Below are positions 43,490 through 51,204 of a stretch of DNA of 64,000 bases, in pieces. A model generated the notes under the pieces. The model had not been told where the DNA came from. It saw only the letters and a list, made by a program, of their open reading frames with translations, and made no database searches. Source of the stretch: Occallatibacter gabretensis (GTDB lineage: Bacteria > Acidobacteriota > Terriglobia > Terriglobales > Acidobacteriaceae); the NCBI RefSeq assembly GCF_001449115.1, contig NZ_LAIJ01000010.1, forward strand, positions 620,001-684,000, read 5' to 3'. Position numbers and translations under genes: made by a program. Every line of letters begins with the position of its first letter. Within the stretch, counting starts at the first letter, position 1.

Positions 43490-45307
43490 TTAGAAGGCAA
43501 AGCAGTCGCAGCCCAGGCCCCACAACGATTCTCCAAGACGCACGGACTTTGGCAGAGATGCCGAAGCATGGTGACCAGAACATCCGTGATGCAGGAGCGC
43601 GGCAACAGCTGACGCGGGCGTGTGATAGCCACCATAGTGCACCGTTGGCGCCCAGTCCAGTGCAGCGGGCAATGGGGGCGGAGCCAAATCACTGAAGCCC
43701 TGAGCCGCATAAACGACTTCACCGCCAACTACGGTAAGGACAGATTGCAGCCCTTTGATTTCCTCTTCAGCTACAGCGAAGTAATCCGACGACAGCACTG
43801 CGAAGTCGGCAAGTTGACCAGGCGCCAGAGATCCCTTCACATCTTCTTCAGTCGAAAACCAACTGCTGCCATGCGTGTAGAGGTGAAGTGCTTCTTCGCG
43901 GGTCATGCGATTTGCATCGTCGTAGAGGCGCAGTCCGCCCACTGTGCGACCGGATACCAGCCAATAGAGCGACACATAGGGGTTGAAGCTGGCTACGCGG
44001 GTAGCATCCGTCCCGGCTCCAACATTTGCGCCCATCTGCAGCATCCGCCGGATGGGTGGCGTCCTTTTGGCCGCTTCCGCGCCATAGCGATGGACAAAGT
44101 ATTCTCCCTGGAACGCCATGCGGTGCTGCACCGCTATGCCTCCCCCGAGAGCTACAGTGCGCTCAATGTTCCGATCGGAGATCGTTTCGGCATGATCGAA
44201 AAACCAATGCAGACCGCTGAGTGGAATGTCGCGGTTGACCTTCTCGAATACATTTAAAAACCTCTCGATAGACTCGTTGTATGTGGCATGTAGGCGGAAT
44301 GGCCAGCGTTTTTCGGCGAGCAGGCGGACCACTTCCTCGAGTTTGGTTTCGAGGACCGCGTCGAGATCGGGTCGGGGCTCCAGAAAGTCCTCAAAGTCGG
44401 CAGCGGAAAAGACAAGCATCTCGCCGGCGCCATTGAGCCGCAAAGTGTGGTCGCCTTGATAGAGCGATGCTGAAGATGTCCACTTGCTGAAGTCTTCGAT
44501 CTCATGATTTGGGCGCTGGGTGAATAGGTTGTAAGCAATACGCAGCGTCATCTGCCCGCGCTTATGCAACTCCTCGACAACCGTATAGTCGTCTGGGTAA
44601 TTCTGGAATCCTCCGCCTGCGTCAATCGCGCTGGTGATGCCAAGCCGGTTCAGTTCACGCATGAAGTGGCGGGTAGAGATCAACTGATCCTCATAGCTGA
44701 GCAGAGGTCCTTTGGCAAGCGTTGAATAGAGGATTCCGGCGTTCGGCCTGGCGATCAACATGCCGGTTGGAACGCCGCGCTTGTCGCGCTGGATTTCTCC
44801 GCCTAATGGATCCGGCGTGTCTTTGGTGTAGCCCACCGCACGCAATGCAGCCGCATTCAACATCGCCCGGTCATACAAGTGCAGGACGAAAACAGGAGTA
44901 TCGGGTGCGGCTTCGTTGATCTCCGCGAGAGTTGGCATACGCCGCTCCGCAAACTGAAATTCCGTCCAGCCGCCGACGACACGGACCCACTGCGGAGCTG
45001 GTGTTCGAGCTGCCTGTTCCTTCAGCATCCTCATGGCATCTGCATGGGAGGGAACGCCATCCCAGCGAAGCTCCAAATTGTAATGAAGGCCGCCGCGGAT
45101 CACATGCAAATGAGAATCGTTGAGGCCGGGAATCACTGTGTGGCCACCGAGATCGACGACTTCCGTACTTGAATCACGACCGGGAAGCAAGTCTGAAGAA
45201 GCGCCAATAGCAACGATCTTTCCATCGGCGACCGTCATCGCTTCGGCGAAGTATGGGATGGAATTCGTCGCAATCTTTCCGTTGAAGTAAATCGTCTTCT
45301 GGGCCAA
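43490..45307 (-). CDS. YtcJ-like metal-dependent amidohydrolase
   Basis: A 605-residue cytoplasmic amidohydrolase of the YtcJ family. TTG 45307 is taken as the start because GGAGG lies 5 bases upstream and it opens MAQKTIYFNGKIATNSI. The metal-site motifs are IPGLNDSHLHVIRGGL, LHLYDRAM, and further down LHWFFDHAETISDR, GGIAVQHRMAF and GAGTDATRVASFNPYVSLYW. The C-terminal tail (HHGCSGHHASASLPKSVRLG) is His-rich. The enzyme probably opens a cyclic amide or aromatic amide side chain. It lies 34 bp before the aquaporin gene. Confidence 0.85.
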   Translation of the reverse strand: MAQKTIYFNGKIATNSIPYFAEAMTVADGKIVAIGASSDLLPGRDSSTEVVDLGGHTVIPGLNDSHLHVIRGGLHYNLELRWDGVPSHADAMRMLKEQAARTPAPQWVRVVGGWTEFQFAERRMPTLAEINEAAPDTPVFVLHLYDRAMLNAAALRAVGYTKDTPDPLGGEIQRDKRGVPTGMLIARPNAGILYSTLAKGPLLSYEDQLISTRHFMRELNRLGITSAIDAGGGFQNYPDDYTVVEELHKRGQMTLRIAYNLFTQRPNHEIEDFSKWTSSASLYQGDHTLRLNGAGEMLVFSAADFEDFLEPRPDLDAVLETKLEEVVRLLAEKRWPFRLHATYNESIERFLNVFEKVNRDIPLSGLHWFFDHAETISDRNIERTVALGGGIAVQHRMAFQGEYFVHRYGAEAAKRTPPIRRMLQMGANVGAGTDATRVASFNPYVSLYWLVSGRTVGGLRLYDDANRMTREEALHLYTHGSSWFSTEEDVKGSLAPGQLADFAVLSSDYFAVAEEEIKGLQSVLTVVGGEVVYAAQGFSDLAPPPLPAALDWAPTVHYGGYHTPASAVAALLHHGCSGHHASASLPKSVRLGESLWGLGCDCFAF

Positions 45308-45349
45308 AGGATCCTCCGGGCAATTCAGGACTTCTATTAGAAGAGCGGT

Positions 45350-45373
45350 CAGGGAAGGCTTCCACCTTCCCTG
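45350..45373 (-). terminator. Intergenic hairpin between isochorismatase-type and amidohydrolase genes
   Basis: CAGGGAAGG and CCTTCCCTG form a perfect 9-bp stem with a 6-nt loop in the 72-bp spacer. No T-tract follows on the minus strand, so an attenuator or mRNA-processing hairpin is as likely as a terminator. Confidence 0.35.
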
Positions 45374-45379
45374 TCTTGC

Positions 45380-46075
45380 TTACTTGTGCGCCGCCAGTTC
45401 AAGAGGCGGAGTCCATGTGGGGAAGTGCGTCTGCGCCGTACCATGCACCATGGTGTATGCGTACTCCACGCCTACTCCATACGCGCCAGCGTGATTTTTC
45501 ACGATTTCAACGACGCCGTCATAGGTCTCCTTCAAGGCCCAATCTCTTTGCCATTCGAGCATCACCTGAATCCAGGTCACCGGCTTGGCTCCGGCTTGCT
45601 CTACGCGGCGCATGGCTGCGTTGTGGGTTCTCAGGTCTAGATCGCCGCTCAGATCTTCAACGACGTATACCGCGTATCCGTCGGAAATGGCCTGAACTGT
45701 CGGGTAAGTAACACAAGCTTGAGTCCAGAGGCCGGCGAGAACAATCTTCTTGCGCCCAGTGGCCTTGATGGCGGCCACAAAGTTCGCATCGTCCCAGGCG
45801 TTCATTGTGCTGCGCTCGATCGGCGTTTGATCGGGGTATTGAGCCTTCAGTTGGGGCCAGATATACCCGCTGAGCGACTTGCTCTCAACGGTGCTGAGAA
45901 TGAGCGGAACGTCGAATAGCTTGGCGGCTTTGGAAAAGCCAACAACATTGTTGATGAGCGTCTGGCGGTCGATGCTGGTGACACCGAACAGCATTTGCGG
46001 TTGATGATCGATGAGAGCCACGACGCAGTTGTCTGGCGTGAGCAGTCCTTTTTCACTTCGTTTTGCGAGTGACAT
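45380..46075 (-). CDS. Isochorismatase-fold cysteine hydrolase
   Basis: A 231-residue cysteine hydrolase. The triad is readable: Asp23 in ALIDHQPQM, Lys at about 109-110 in ATGRKKIVLAGL, and the nucleophile Cys121 in WTQACVTYP. A C-terminal extension MVHGTAQTHFPTWTPPLELA is unusual. GAGAGG lies just before the ATG. It heads the minus-strand operon to 39514. A similar enzyme is encoded at 47437-48066; such hydrolases cleave amides or vinyl ethers, for example nicotinamide, ureidoacrylate or isochorismate. Confidence 0.87.
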   Translation of the reverse strand: MSLAKRSEKGLLTPDNCVVALIDHQPQMLFGVTSIDRQTLINNVVGFSKAAKLFDVPLILSTVESKSLSGYIWPQLKAQYPDQTPIERSTMNAWDDANFVAAIKATGRKKIVLAGLWTQACVTYPTVQAISDGYAVYVVEDLSGDLDLRTHNAAMRRVEQAGAKPVTWIQVMLEWQRDWALKETYDGVVEIVKNHAGAYGVGVEYAYTMVHGTAQTHFPTWTPPLELAAHK

Positions 46076-46656
46076 AATCCTCTCTCCCTTTGATAGCGTT
46101 GGCAGCGGCAGTTAGTGCGGATGGAGCGCAATGCTTCGGAGCGCAGGCACTGAAGTGAAGGCTGTATCCCGCGCGAGGTGATCTTGCCTGGACACCGACT
46201 TTCCTGCTGTGCTCAAGCTAAGTGACAACCGAGACTTGACCACGCCCCTTTCGAGTCGGAAGGAAGGGGCCATTTGTGAGTCCTCTCCGGCGCCCCAGTT
46301 GGGTGCCCCATCCGAACGGCAACTCGAATCAAACCGAACCAGGGTAATCATCCGACCTGAAGAAAGAGGTCGCATTAACTTCGACCAACCCTTTCGTGTC
46401 GTTCAGCAGGGCTTGCCGTGAGTTAGAGTGAAACTGTCGAGTGCGCCCAGGTGAGCGCTTCGATGGGATTCCCTAACGCAAGCGAATTCGCTTCATGGCA
46501 GATTGAGGCTATTGAAGAGCAGTGCCTTGGATCTGAGTGTTAAACATCGGGCATAGTTTGGTGATGAGCAATAGGACTGCTCGGATTAGCACTTCTCTTG
46601 CACGCTCTGTTGAGGGCCTTCAAAATTGTCGTCAGGTCGATACTGGGAGGCATGCT
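46076..46656. other. Intergenic region between divergent genes, 0.58 kb
   Basis: No gene is seen: the ORFs here lack RBS and family resemblance. It must hold the promoter of the six-gene minus-strand operon and that of the NarL-type regulator at 46657, whose RBS GGGAGG is 7 bases before its ATG. No strong palindrome was found. Confidence 0.4.
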
Positions 46657-47286
46657 ATGGCTGTTTCGGACCGAATCCGAATTCTGTGCGCTGACGATCA
46701 TCCGTTGGTGCGGGACGGCATTGCATTTGCAATCCAACAGCACGCTGACATGGAACTGGTAGCCGAGGCGAACAACGGCGTTGATGCGGTGCTTGCGTTT
46801 CGGCAGTACAGGCCCGACGTGACCCTGATGGACTTGCGCATGCCGCAAATGAACGGAATTGACGCGACGATGGCTATTCGAGGCGAGTTCCCGAATGCAC
46901 GCATCGTTATCCTCACTACATATTCTGGAGATATCCAGGCCTCTCGCGCATTAAAGGTAGGAGCGGTGGGCTACCTGCTGAAGGGCATGTTCCGAACGGA
47001 GTTGATCAGCACCATCCGGCGCGTCCATTCAGGCCAGCGGCATATTCCCGCAGAGATTGCTTCGGAGATAGCAGAGCACTTCGTTGCCGATGCTCTTTCT
47101 GAGCGAGAGATCGAGGTGCTGCGTTGCGTTGCGGACGGTTGCGCTAACAAGGTGGTCGCGGACAGGCTCCTTATCACTGAAGATACGGTAAAAGGGCATA
47201 TGAAGAATATCCTTGCGAAACTTCAGGCCAACGACCGAACCCATGCGGTGATGATTGCGATGAAACGCGGCTTCCTCGACGATTGA
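46657..47286 (+). CDS. NarL/FixJ-type response regulator, second copy
   Basis: A 209-residue response regulator started at ATG 46657 behind GGGAGG; the frame extends upstream to 46537 without an RBS. Receiver: ILCADDHPLVRDG, phospho-Asp in TLMDLRMPQMNG, Thr in ILTTYSGDI and Lys in YLLKGMFRTEL. DNA-binding: LSEREIEVLRCVADGCANKV, then TEDTVKGHMKNILAKLQAND. It closely resembles 23670-24323, and its placement divergent from the catabolic operon suggests it may govern it. No kinase is adjacent. Confidence 0.88.
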   Translation: MAVSDRIRILCADDHPLVRDGIAFAIQQHADMELVAEANNGVDAVLAFRQYRPDVTLMDLRMPQMNGIDATMAIRGEFPNARIVILTTYSGDIQASRALKVGAVGYLLKGMFRTELISTIRRVHSGQRHIPAEIASEIAEHFVADALSEREIEVLRCVADGCANKVVADRLLITEDTVKGHMKNILAKLQANDRTHAVMIAMKRGFLDD

Positions 47287-47436
47287 TGGTCGAGGCGAAG
47301 ATTGATTCCGGTTGCGATGGATTTCTACTGAAATGTGGGGCATGATTGCTACTCGATCGGGGGGTGACAGTGCCGAGTTGCGCCGCTAAAGTTGTCTCAG
47401 CCGGCAGCAGTCCACCAAACGGCCCGGAGGAATGTC

Positions 47437-48066
47437 ATGACAGGATCTGAAACTCTTCTTAAGCCTGAGCAATGTGCTCTGCTGCTCGTGGACTTCCAGG
47501 CCGGGCTGGCGTTCGGCGTAGAGTCTTTCGCCAGGCAGACACTGCTCAACAACGCCGTAGCATTGGCACGCACCGCAATCGCATTCAAGGTGCCGGTCGT
47601 CGCCTCTACATCCGCGAGCCGGGTTTACAGTGGCCCAATGCTCCCGGCGTTGCAAGAGGCACTGCCGTCCGTCACTCCAGTGGAGCGACGGAATATGAAT
47701 GTTTGGGAAGATGACGTGGCACATCGCGCCGTGATGGACACAGGGCGCAAGAGGCTGATTGTTGCTGGATTGTTGACGGAAGCCTGTGTTTCCTTCCCGG
47801 TGCTCTCCGCCCTAAATGACGGATTTGAAGTCTTCGTGGTTGCCGATGCATGCGGCGGGCTGAGCCCGGCGGGACATGACCTGGCTCTGCGTCGGATGGA
47901 ATCGGCAGGCGCACAGTTGACCAGCTGGATTCAAGTTCTGCTCGAATTCCAGCGCGACTGGACGCGGCACGAAACCTATGAGGATGCGCGGAGTATCGTG
48001 GTCGCAAACGGCGGAGGCTACGGGATGGGCTTGGCTTATGCGCGTGAGATGATCCATCCCGCCTGA
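47437..48066 (+). CDS. Isochorismatase-fold cysteine hydrolase, second copy
   Basis: A 209-residue relative of 45380-46075 on the other strand, with Asp19 in LLLVDFQAGL, Lys105 in DTGRKRLIVAGL and Cys117 in TEACVSFPV. It lacks the C-terminal extension of the other copy. GGAGG is 6 bases before the ATG. Some 150 bp after the NarL-type regulator, it may share the transcript. The substrate is unknown. Confidence 0.87.
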   Translation: MTGSETLLKPEQCALLLVDFQAGLAFGVESFARQTLLNNAVALARTAIAFKVPVVASTSASRVYSGPMLPALQEALPSVTPVERRNMNVWEDDVAHRAVMDTGRKRLIVAGLLTEACVSFPVLSALNDGFEVFVVADACGGLSPAGHDLALRRMESAGAQLTSWIQVLLEFQRDWTRHETYEDARSIVVANGGGYGMGLAYAREMIHPA

Positions 48067-48241
48067 GGACGAACAATGCGGCTCCTCATCGTGAGTGACG
48101 CCGCTACCCAAGGCAAAACATCGCGCCCCGCTAAGTGCTGCGCGCGGCCAACGTCATCCTGGTAGAAGGGCGAGCATGTGCCGCCAGTCAGCCCGTGCAC
48201 TTTCCAAGGACACTTTAAGAGAGCAAAAGGAGAAATAAATC

Positions 48242-48757
48242 ATGGCAAATACTTCTGAACTTATTGGGCGGCGCAAGGCTGGATTGACGACGCCTTCCGA
48301 CATCGCTCCGGAAGCAGTCAGGGACATCACGGGAGCATTGAACGTACTGCTCGCCGACGTGTTCACGCTTTATCTCAAGATCAAGAATTTCCATTGGCAC
48401 ATGAGCAGTCCGCATTTCCGCGACTATCATCTGCTTCTCGACGATCAAGGCGATCAGCTCTTCGCAATGACCGACGAAATCGCCGAACGGGCTCGCAAGA
48501 TCGGCGGTACCACCGTCCGTTCCATTGGACACATCGCTCGCTTGCGGCGCATCCAGGATAATGATGCGGAGTTTGTCACTCCGGCCGATATGTTGAGCGA
48601 ACTGCGCGAAGACGAAAAGGCGCTTCTATTGAGCCATCGCGCCGTGCATGTGCTTTGCGATGACGCGGGAGATGTGGCCACGGCGAGCCTTCTCGAGAAC
48701 TGGATCGATCAGAGCCAGCGACGCATTTGGTTCCTGTTCGAAACAACCCGTAGCTAA
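48242..48757 (+). CDS. dps: Dps/ferritin-like DNA-protection protein
   Basis: A 171-residue Dps, which stores iron as ferric oxide and shields DNA from hydroxyl radicals. The ferroxidase ligands at the subunit interface are visible as LYLKIKNFHWHMSSPHFRDY, then HLLLDDQGDQLFAMTDEIAE (His, Asp and Glu). AAGGAG precedes the ATG by 9 bases. The N-terminal tail is basic enough (GRRKAG) to touch DNA. It is placed between a regulator/hydrolase pair and an exporter, a stress context. Confidence 0.92.
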   Translation: MANTSELIGRRKAGLTTPSDIAPEAVRDITGALNVLLADVFTLYLKIKNFHWHMSSPHFRDYHLLLDDQGDQLFAMTDEIAERARKIGGTTVRSIGHIARLRRIQDNDAEFVTPADMLSELREDEKALLLSHRAVHVLCDDAGDVATASLLENWIDQSQRRIWFLFETTRS

Positions 48758-48836
48758 ACTGTTCACGGACCGAAGAGTAGTCAGACCGCTCTGAGGCGGG
48801 TGCCCTCGGCAATTCATGATGTAATGTCACAAAGCG

Positions 48837-50153
48837 ATGACCAAGGTCTCTCAATCAGACGCGGTTAACTCTCCAGGTCCGTGGGGCCCGCTTCGTAATT
48901 CAACGTTCCGAGGCCTGCTTCTATCCAACCTGGTCTCGGACATTGGTACGTTCATGCAGAGCGTCGGCGCAGCGTGGCTGATGACCTCTCTGACGAATAA
49001 TCCTCTCTATATTGCACTCATTCAAACCGCAACTGCCTTACCCTTTTTTCTGCTCGCTCTGCCGGCGGGTTCCATAGGCGACATCTTCGATCGCCGAAAG
49101 TTGATTCTTTGCACCGAAGTCTGGATGCTCGCGGTCGCCGTCGCGCTCACGGTTGCAACAGTCTTCGGAGGGATGACTCCATGGCTACTGCTCCTGCTTA
49201 CGCTCGGATTGTCAATTGGAGATGCTTTCGAATCTCCTTCCTGGCGGGCAATATTTCCCGAGTTGGTCGATAAAGAGGAGCTGCCTGCAGCGCTGGTCTT
49301 GAATGGAATTGAGTTCAACCTCGCTCGCGCGTTGGGTCCGGGGATAGGCGGCTTCATCGTGGCGGCCCTAGGAGTGGGTGCTGCATTTGCCTTCAACGCC
49401 TTCTCGTTTCTGGGAGTGATTGCCGTCGTTGCGCGGTGGAAGAGGCCTACCCGAAAGAGCACACTGCCGTTAGAGACCTTCCGGGGCGGGACCGCTGCGG
49501 CGGTCCGCTACGTCCGCTATTCACCAGGGGTTCGTACGCTTCTGCTTCGGTCGGCAATTCTCATCTTTTTCACCAGTTCCTTCTGGGCGCTCTTGCCGAC
49601 GGCAGTGAAGTCCATAAGCACGAACCCAATTACATACGGCTTCCTGCTGGGGTTCTTCGGACTGAGCGCAGTCGCGGGAGCAATGGTTCTGCAACGGACT
49701 CGTTCAAAGATTTCCTCCGAGGCATTGTTATCTTTCGCCACGGTTGCATTCGCCATAGTCATTTTGAGCATGGCCCTGTTGCGCTCGCCTGCCATCCTCT
49801 GCCTGCTGATGCTTTTGGGCGGCGCGTCGTGGACATCGGTCATGTCCCTGTTCAACATCATGGTGCAGGAACTTGCCCCGGATTGGATTCGCGCTAGGGT
49901 GCTTGCCGTCTATCTTTTTGTTTTTCAGGGAAGCGTTGCATTTGGGAGCACCCTTTGGGGATATGTTGCGTTGCACCGGGGTGTCCATGAAGCTCTGGTG
50001 TTCGCCGCCATTGGAACAGGAGCTTGTGTTTTGCTGCAGCTTCTATTCAGGCTGCCGGCTATTCCAGCCGATCTCAGTTCATGGAATCATTGGGTCAAAC
50101 CAACCATACTTGAAGCACCAAACCCCTTCCTGGGACCCGTGCTGGCACGGTGA
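48837..50153 (+). CDS. MFS exporter (MFS_3/EntS-like), lacking its usual C-terminal domain
   Basis: A 438-residue transporter with about 12 transmembrane helices. LRNSTFRGLLLSNLVSDIGT, then MQSVGAAWLMTSLTNNPLYI, then PAGSIGDIFDRRKLIL and ARALGPGIGGFIVAALGVGA are MFS_3 marks. Many homologues carry a C-terminal antibiotic-monooxygenase-like domain on the same chain; here the frame ends at TGA 50151-50153 and that domain begins in another frame at 50150. No SD sequence is obvious. A drug or siderophore is the likely substrate. Confidence 0.88.
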   Translation: MTKVSQSDAVNSPGPWGPLRNSTFRGLLLSNLVSDIGTFMQSVGAAWLMTSLTNNPLYIALIQTATALPFFLLALPAGSIGDIFDRRKLILCTEVWMLAVAVALTVATVFGGMTPWLLLLLTLGLSIGDAFESPSWRAIFPELVDKEELPAALVLNGIEFNLARALGPGIGGFIVAALGVGAAFAFNAFSFLGVIAVVARWKRPTRKSTLPLETFRGGTAAAVRYVRYSPGVRTLLLRSAILIFFTSSFWALLPTAVKSISTNPITYGFLLGFFGLSAVAGAMVLQRTRSKISSEALLSFATVAFAIVILSMALLRSPAILCLLMLLGGASWTSVMSLFNIMVQELAPDWIRARVLAVYLFVFQGSVAFGSTLWGYVALHRGVHEALVFAAIGTGACVLLQLLFRLPAIPADLSSWNHWVKPTILEAPNPFLGPVLAR

Positions 50154-50500
50154 AGTACACGATCGATCCATCGAAAGCTGCGGAGTTTCTACATCTGATC
50201 CACAAATACCAGAGGGTTCGCCGCCGCGATGGCGCAACAAGTTGGGGCATCTTCGTCGATACCAAAGCTCCGAACATCTACCTGGAGTCCTTCAAAGTTG
50301 ATTCATGGGCTGAACATGAGCGTCAGCATGATCGTTTCACAGTGGCAGATCGTGACATTGAAGAGCGAGTGCTGGGGTATGCTATCAAGCCTGTCGAAGT
50401 CAAACATTTTATCTATGCTCGGGAAAGGGCTTCCCGGAGTCCTCTGCAAGCCCGGCAGTTTCCTCCTTCGATCAATGAGGTGACAAGCCCCTTCGTATAA
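50150..50500 (+). CDS. ABM-like C-terminal domain of the MFS exporter, separate overlapping frame
   Basis: A 116-residue dimeric alpha-beta barrel-type domain. VKYTIDPSKAAEFLHLIHKY, then RRRDGATSWGIFVDTKAPNI, then ESFKVDSWAEHERQHDRFTV match the domain that closes MFS_3 proteins. It starts with GTG 50150, sharing GTGA with the MFS stop, so it may be translated by coupling, or it may be the second half of a frameshifted fusion (one -1 shift restores a continuous reading). The function of the domain in the exporter is not known. Confidence 0.72.
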   Translation: MKYTIDPSKAAEFLHLIHKYQRVRRRDGATSWGIFVDTKAPNIYLESFKVDSWAEHERQHDRFTVADRDIEERVLGYAIKPVEVKHFIYARERASRSPLQARQFPPSINEVTSPFV

Positions 50501-50669
50501 ATACTCGAAATCCCAGAGGGAAGTGCGGTGAAGGCTCTTGCCTGGGCCACCTTTGGACGGTCCCTGCCTTTGTGAGTTGGTAGCGCGAAAGCGACCTGTT
50601 TTTGAGATCGCATCTGAGCGGGACGTGCCATTCGACTTCTGTCGCCAAAGGTGAAAGCACCCACAATCG

Positions 50670-50709
50670 CTGTAGGGATTTTTGTAGGGACACTCCTTCA
50701 AAATGGTGG
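50670..50709 (+). repeat. 40-bp direct repeat, right copy
   Basis: It differs from 2851-2890 at three positions (10, 23 and 37 of the repeat). The tandem TAGGGA-TTTTTG-TAGGGAC pair is kept, and its second unit is also matched in inverse by GTCCCTACA at 50723-50731. It lies 113 bp before the right tRNA-derived core, whereas the left copy lies 65 bp after the left core. Confidence 0.6.
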
Positions 50710-50820
50710 GTATTTAGGGGTAGTCCCTACACTCCACCTCGTCGAATCGATTTCTGTAACGGCATAGAAACAAGCAAGATAGGGCAATATCGAGCACTGC
50801 CGAGCAAGGCAGGATTCTAG

Positions 50821-50865
50821 CTCTTAACCGACAGGTTGTAGGTTCGATTCCTACCGCGTCCACCA
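50821..50865 (+). repeat. tRNA-Lys(CTT) 3' half with CCA end (right att-like copy)
   Basis: The sequence reads from the anticodon loop CTCTTAA (anticodon CTT) through CCGAC, variable loop, T-arm and acceptor strand CGCGTCC-A-CCA. The CCA end is intact here and missing in the left copy, so this is probably the original chromosomal 3' end of the tRNA gene, displaced by integration. The 5' half is absent from the window; an intact tRNA-Lys would lie to the left of it. Confidence 0.8.
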
Positions 50866-51027
50866 AAGAATCAATAATTTAGAACAAAGTTTAAACTCAA
50901 GATTGTGCTCACTGTGCCCATGCTTTCAGGTTTTCTCTTGTTCCCCGCGCAAAGTCCAAGAGATTTTGACCCGTGCCACCAGACCATCTAATGAGCGTCT
51001 TCCAGAGATACCTATTTCAACAAGTTC

Positions 51028-51204
51028 CTAGGTCCATCTGGATAGAACCCAGTAGAACGCGATGAAAGCAAGTACGAATATCCAAGCTACGAAGAACCCA
51101 ATGACATCGATTCGATAGCGCCTGAACGTGAACGTGCTTTGCAGCTTCAATAGATCTCGCAAAATTGATGCCTGGCCATTCTCGTCTTCATGCAGCCTAT
51201 TCAA
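51028..51204 (-). CDS. 58-residue membrane protein coupled to the sodium/solute symporter
   Basis: This small gene starts with TTG at 51204, inside the symporter gene's last codons (8-bp overlap), with GGAGG 6 bases upstream. It ends with TAG at 51028-51030. The N-terminal 28 residues are charged (NRLHEDENGQASILRDLLK), then FRRYRIDVIGFFVAWIFVLA begins one hydrophobic helix ending in FYWVLSRWT. It resembles no named family to my eye. Strong SD, overlap and a perfect single helix argue that it is real. A small subunit of the symporter is the likeliest role, as small partners are known for other SSS transporters. Confidence 0.62.
   Translation of the reverse strand: MNRLHEDENGQASILRDLLKLQSTFTFRRYRIDVIGFFVAWIFVLAFIAFYWVLSRWT

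Larger units (their letters stand above)
50501..51027. other. Right boundary of the accessory segment, no protein gene
   Basis: This 0.5-kb stretch holds the right 40-bp repeat (50670-50709), a 9-bp inverted repeat TGTAGGGAC/GTCCCTACA (50683-50691 and 50723-50731) and the tRNA-Lys 3' half (50821-50865). No integrase gene or its obvious remnant was found. Confidence 0.6.

Noticed and set aside
33157-45373. Intrinsic terminators at 33157-33177 and 45350-45373
   Set aside because: The stems are perfect, but no T-run follows on the relevant strand; listed only with low confidence.
50821-50865. Functional tRNA-Lys gene
   Set aside because: Only the 3' half is present; no D-arm or 5' acceptor strand precedes it.
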